From: Chrysoperla carnea
Taxonomy: Eukaryota; Arthropoda; Insecta; Neuroptera; Chrysopidae
NCBI RefSeq assembly: GCF_905475395.1
Contig: NC_058342.1
Coordinates: 1 to 64,000 of the forward strand
Direction: 5' to 3'
DNA length: 64,000 nucleotides
The notes beneath the pieces are model-generated. The model searched no databases and was not told the DNA's origin. It saw only the letters and a list, made by a program, of their open reading frames with translations. Below, one piece after another: positions 63,536 to 64,000 of the stretch. A program made the translations under genes and the position numbers. Each line of letters begins with the position of its first letter. Position 1 is the first letter of the stretch.

Positions 63536-64000
63536 ACTAATTTTATTTATATAAGAGTAAATAAATTTGTTAATAAATATAACATATTATATAATTTGTT
63601 TACAACAAATTATTTTGTTTATAACATACATTACCAAATATTTTTTTTTTTTTTTTTTTTTTGTAATATATCTGCAATAATAAATTATAATTTGTATATT
63701 ATCTATTTTATTTTACAATAACTTATTGAATTTTTGAAAAAATTTTATTATAAATTAATATACTATTATATTTTTTATATATACAAGTTAAGAGTAACAA
63801 GTATCGATAGGAGATTATCGAATTTATAACTAATAAAACATTTCGCCTTAATCAAAGAAAATAAATATTTTGCTATACCATTTGTTATACTTTCAATAAA
63901 TAATTTATTATTAAATTTTTATTATTTCATTTATTTTTTAAAATTATTAAAAATATTTTTCTAATAATTATAAGCGTACATAAACAAGTAGTAAATGTAA

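Overview
The window is a tandem array of replication-dependent histone genes from an insect nuclear genome. The proteins are insect-type core histones plus a 236-residue linker H1. The DNA is very AT-rich, and H1 and H2A read most like those of Hymenoptera; a parasitoid wasp is my guess, at low confidence. Each repeat carries, in order, H3 (-), H4 (+), H2B (-), H2A (+), H1 (+), a 61-bp 5S rRNA relic, and a 5S rRNA gene (+). Cut from one 5S end to the next, the core repeat is 6454-6458 bp once insertions are removed; unit 1 has lost about 157 bp. There are seven complete units (559-61964), the tail of one before them and the start of another after. H3/H4 and H2B/H2A are divergent pairs that share promoters. 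H4 and H2B converge on a spacer. H1 follows H2A after about 1.9 kb of non-coding AT-rich DNA. Every histone gene ends in an inverted repeat followed by an AAGAGTA motif, the layout of SLBP/U7 3'-end processing rather than polyadenylation. || The most striking feature is a target-specific non-LTR retrotransposon that inserts into the 5S gene. Five of the eight 5S loci carry it at exactly the same place (between 5S nt 40 and 41), in the same orientation, with the same 11-bp target duplication. Two copies are near full length (4698 and 4701 bp) with intact ORF1 (zinc knuckles) and ORF2 (AP endonuclease plus reverse transcriptase). Two are 5'-truncated to about 1.1 kb and one to about 0.27 kb. Of the remaining 5S genes two are intact and one has lost its 5' end. 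|| A second, different Jockey-like element (4658 bp, both ORFs intact, minus strand) sits in the H2B/H2A promoter of unit 3, between the H2B TATA box and the H2B start region. || By unit: window start (1-558), disrupted 5S; unit 1 (559-6855), shortened, H1 frameshift, H2B A10E, 5S intact; unit 2 (6856-18018), H4 nonsense, 5S with full-length element; unit 3 (18019-29143), Jockey in the H2B promoter, 5S intact; unit 4 (29144-35601), H4 frameshift, 5S lacking its 5' end; unit 5 (35602-46767), all histones intact, 5S with full-length element; units 6 and 7 (46768-61964), histones intact, 5S with truncated elements; unit 8 (from 61965), H3 and H4 only before the window ends. No tRNA gene, CRISPR array or bacterial-type feature was seen.
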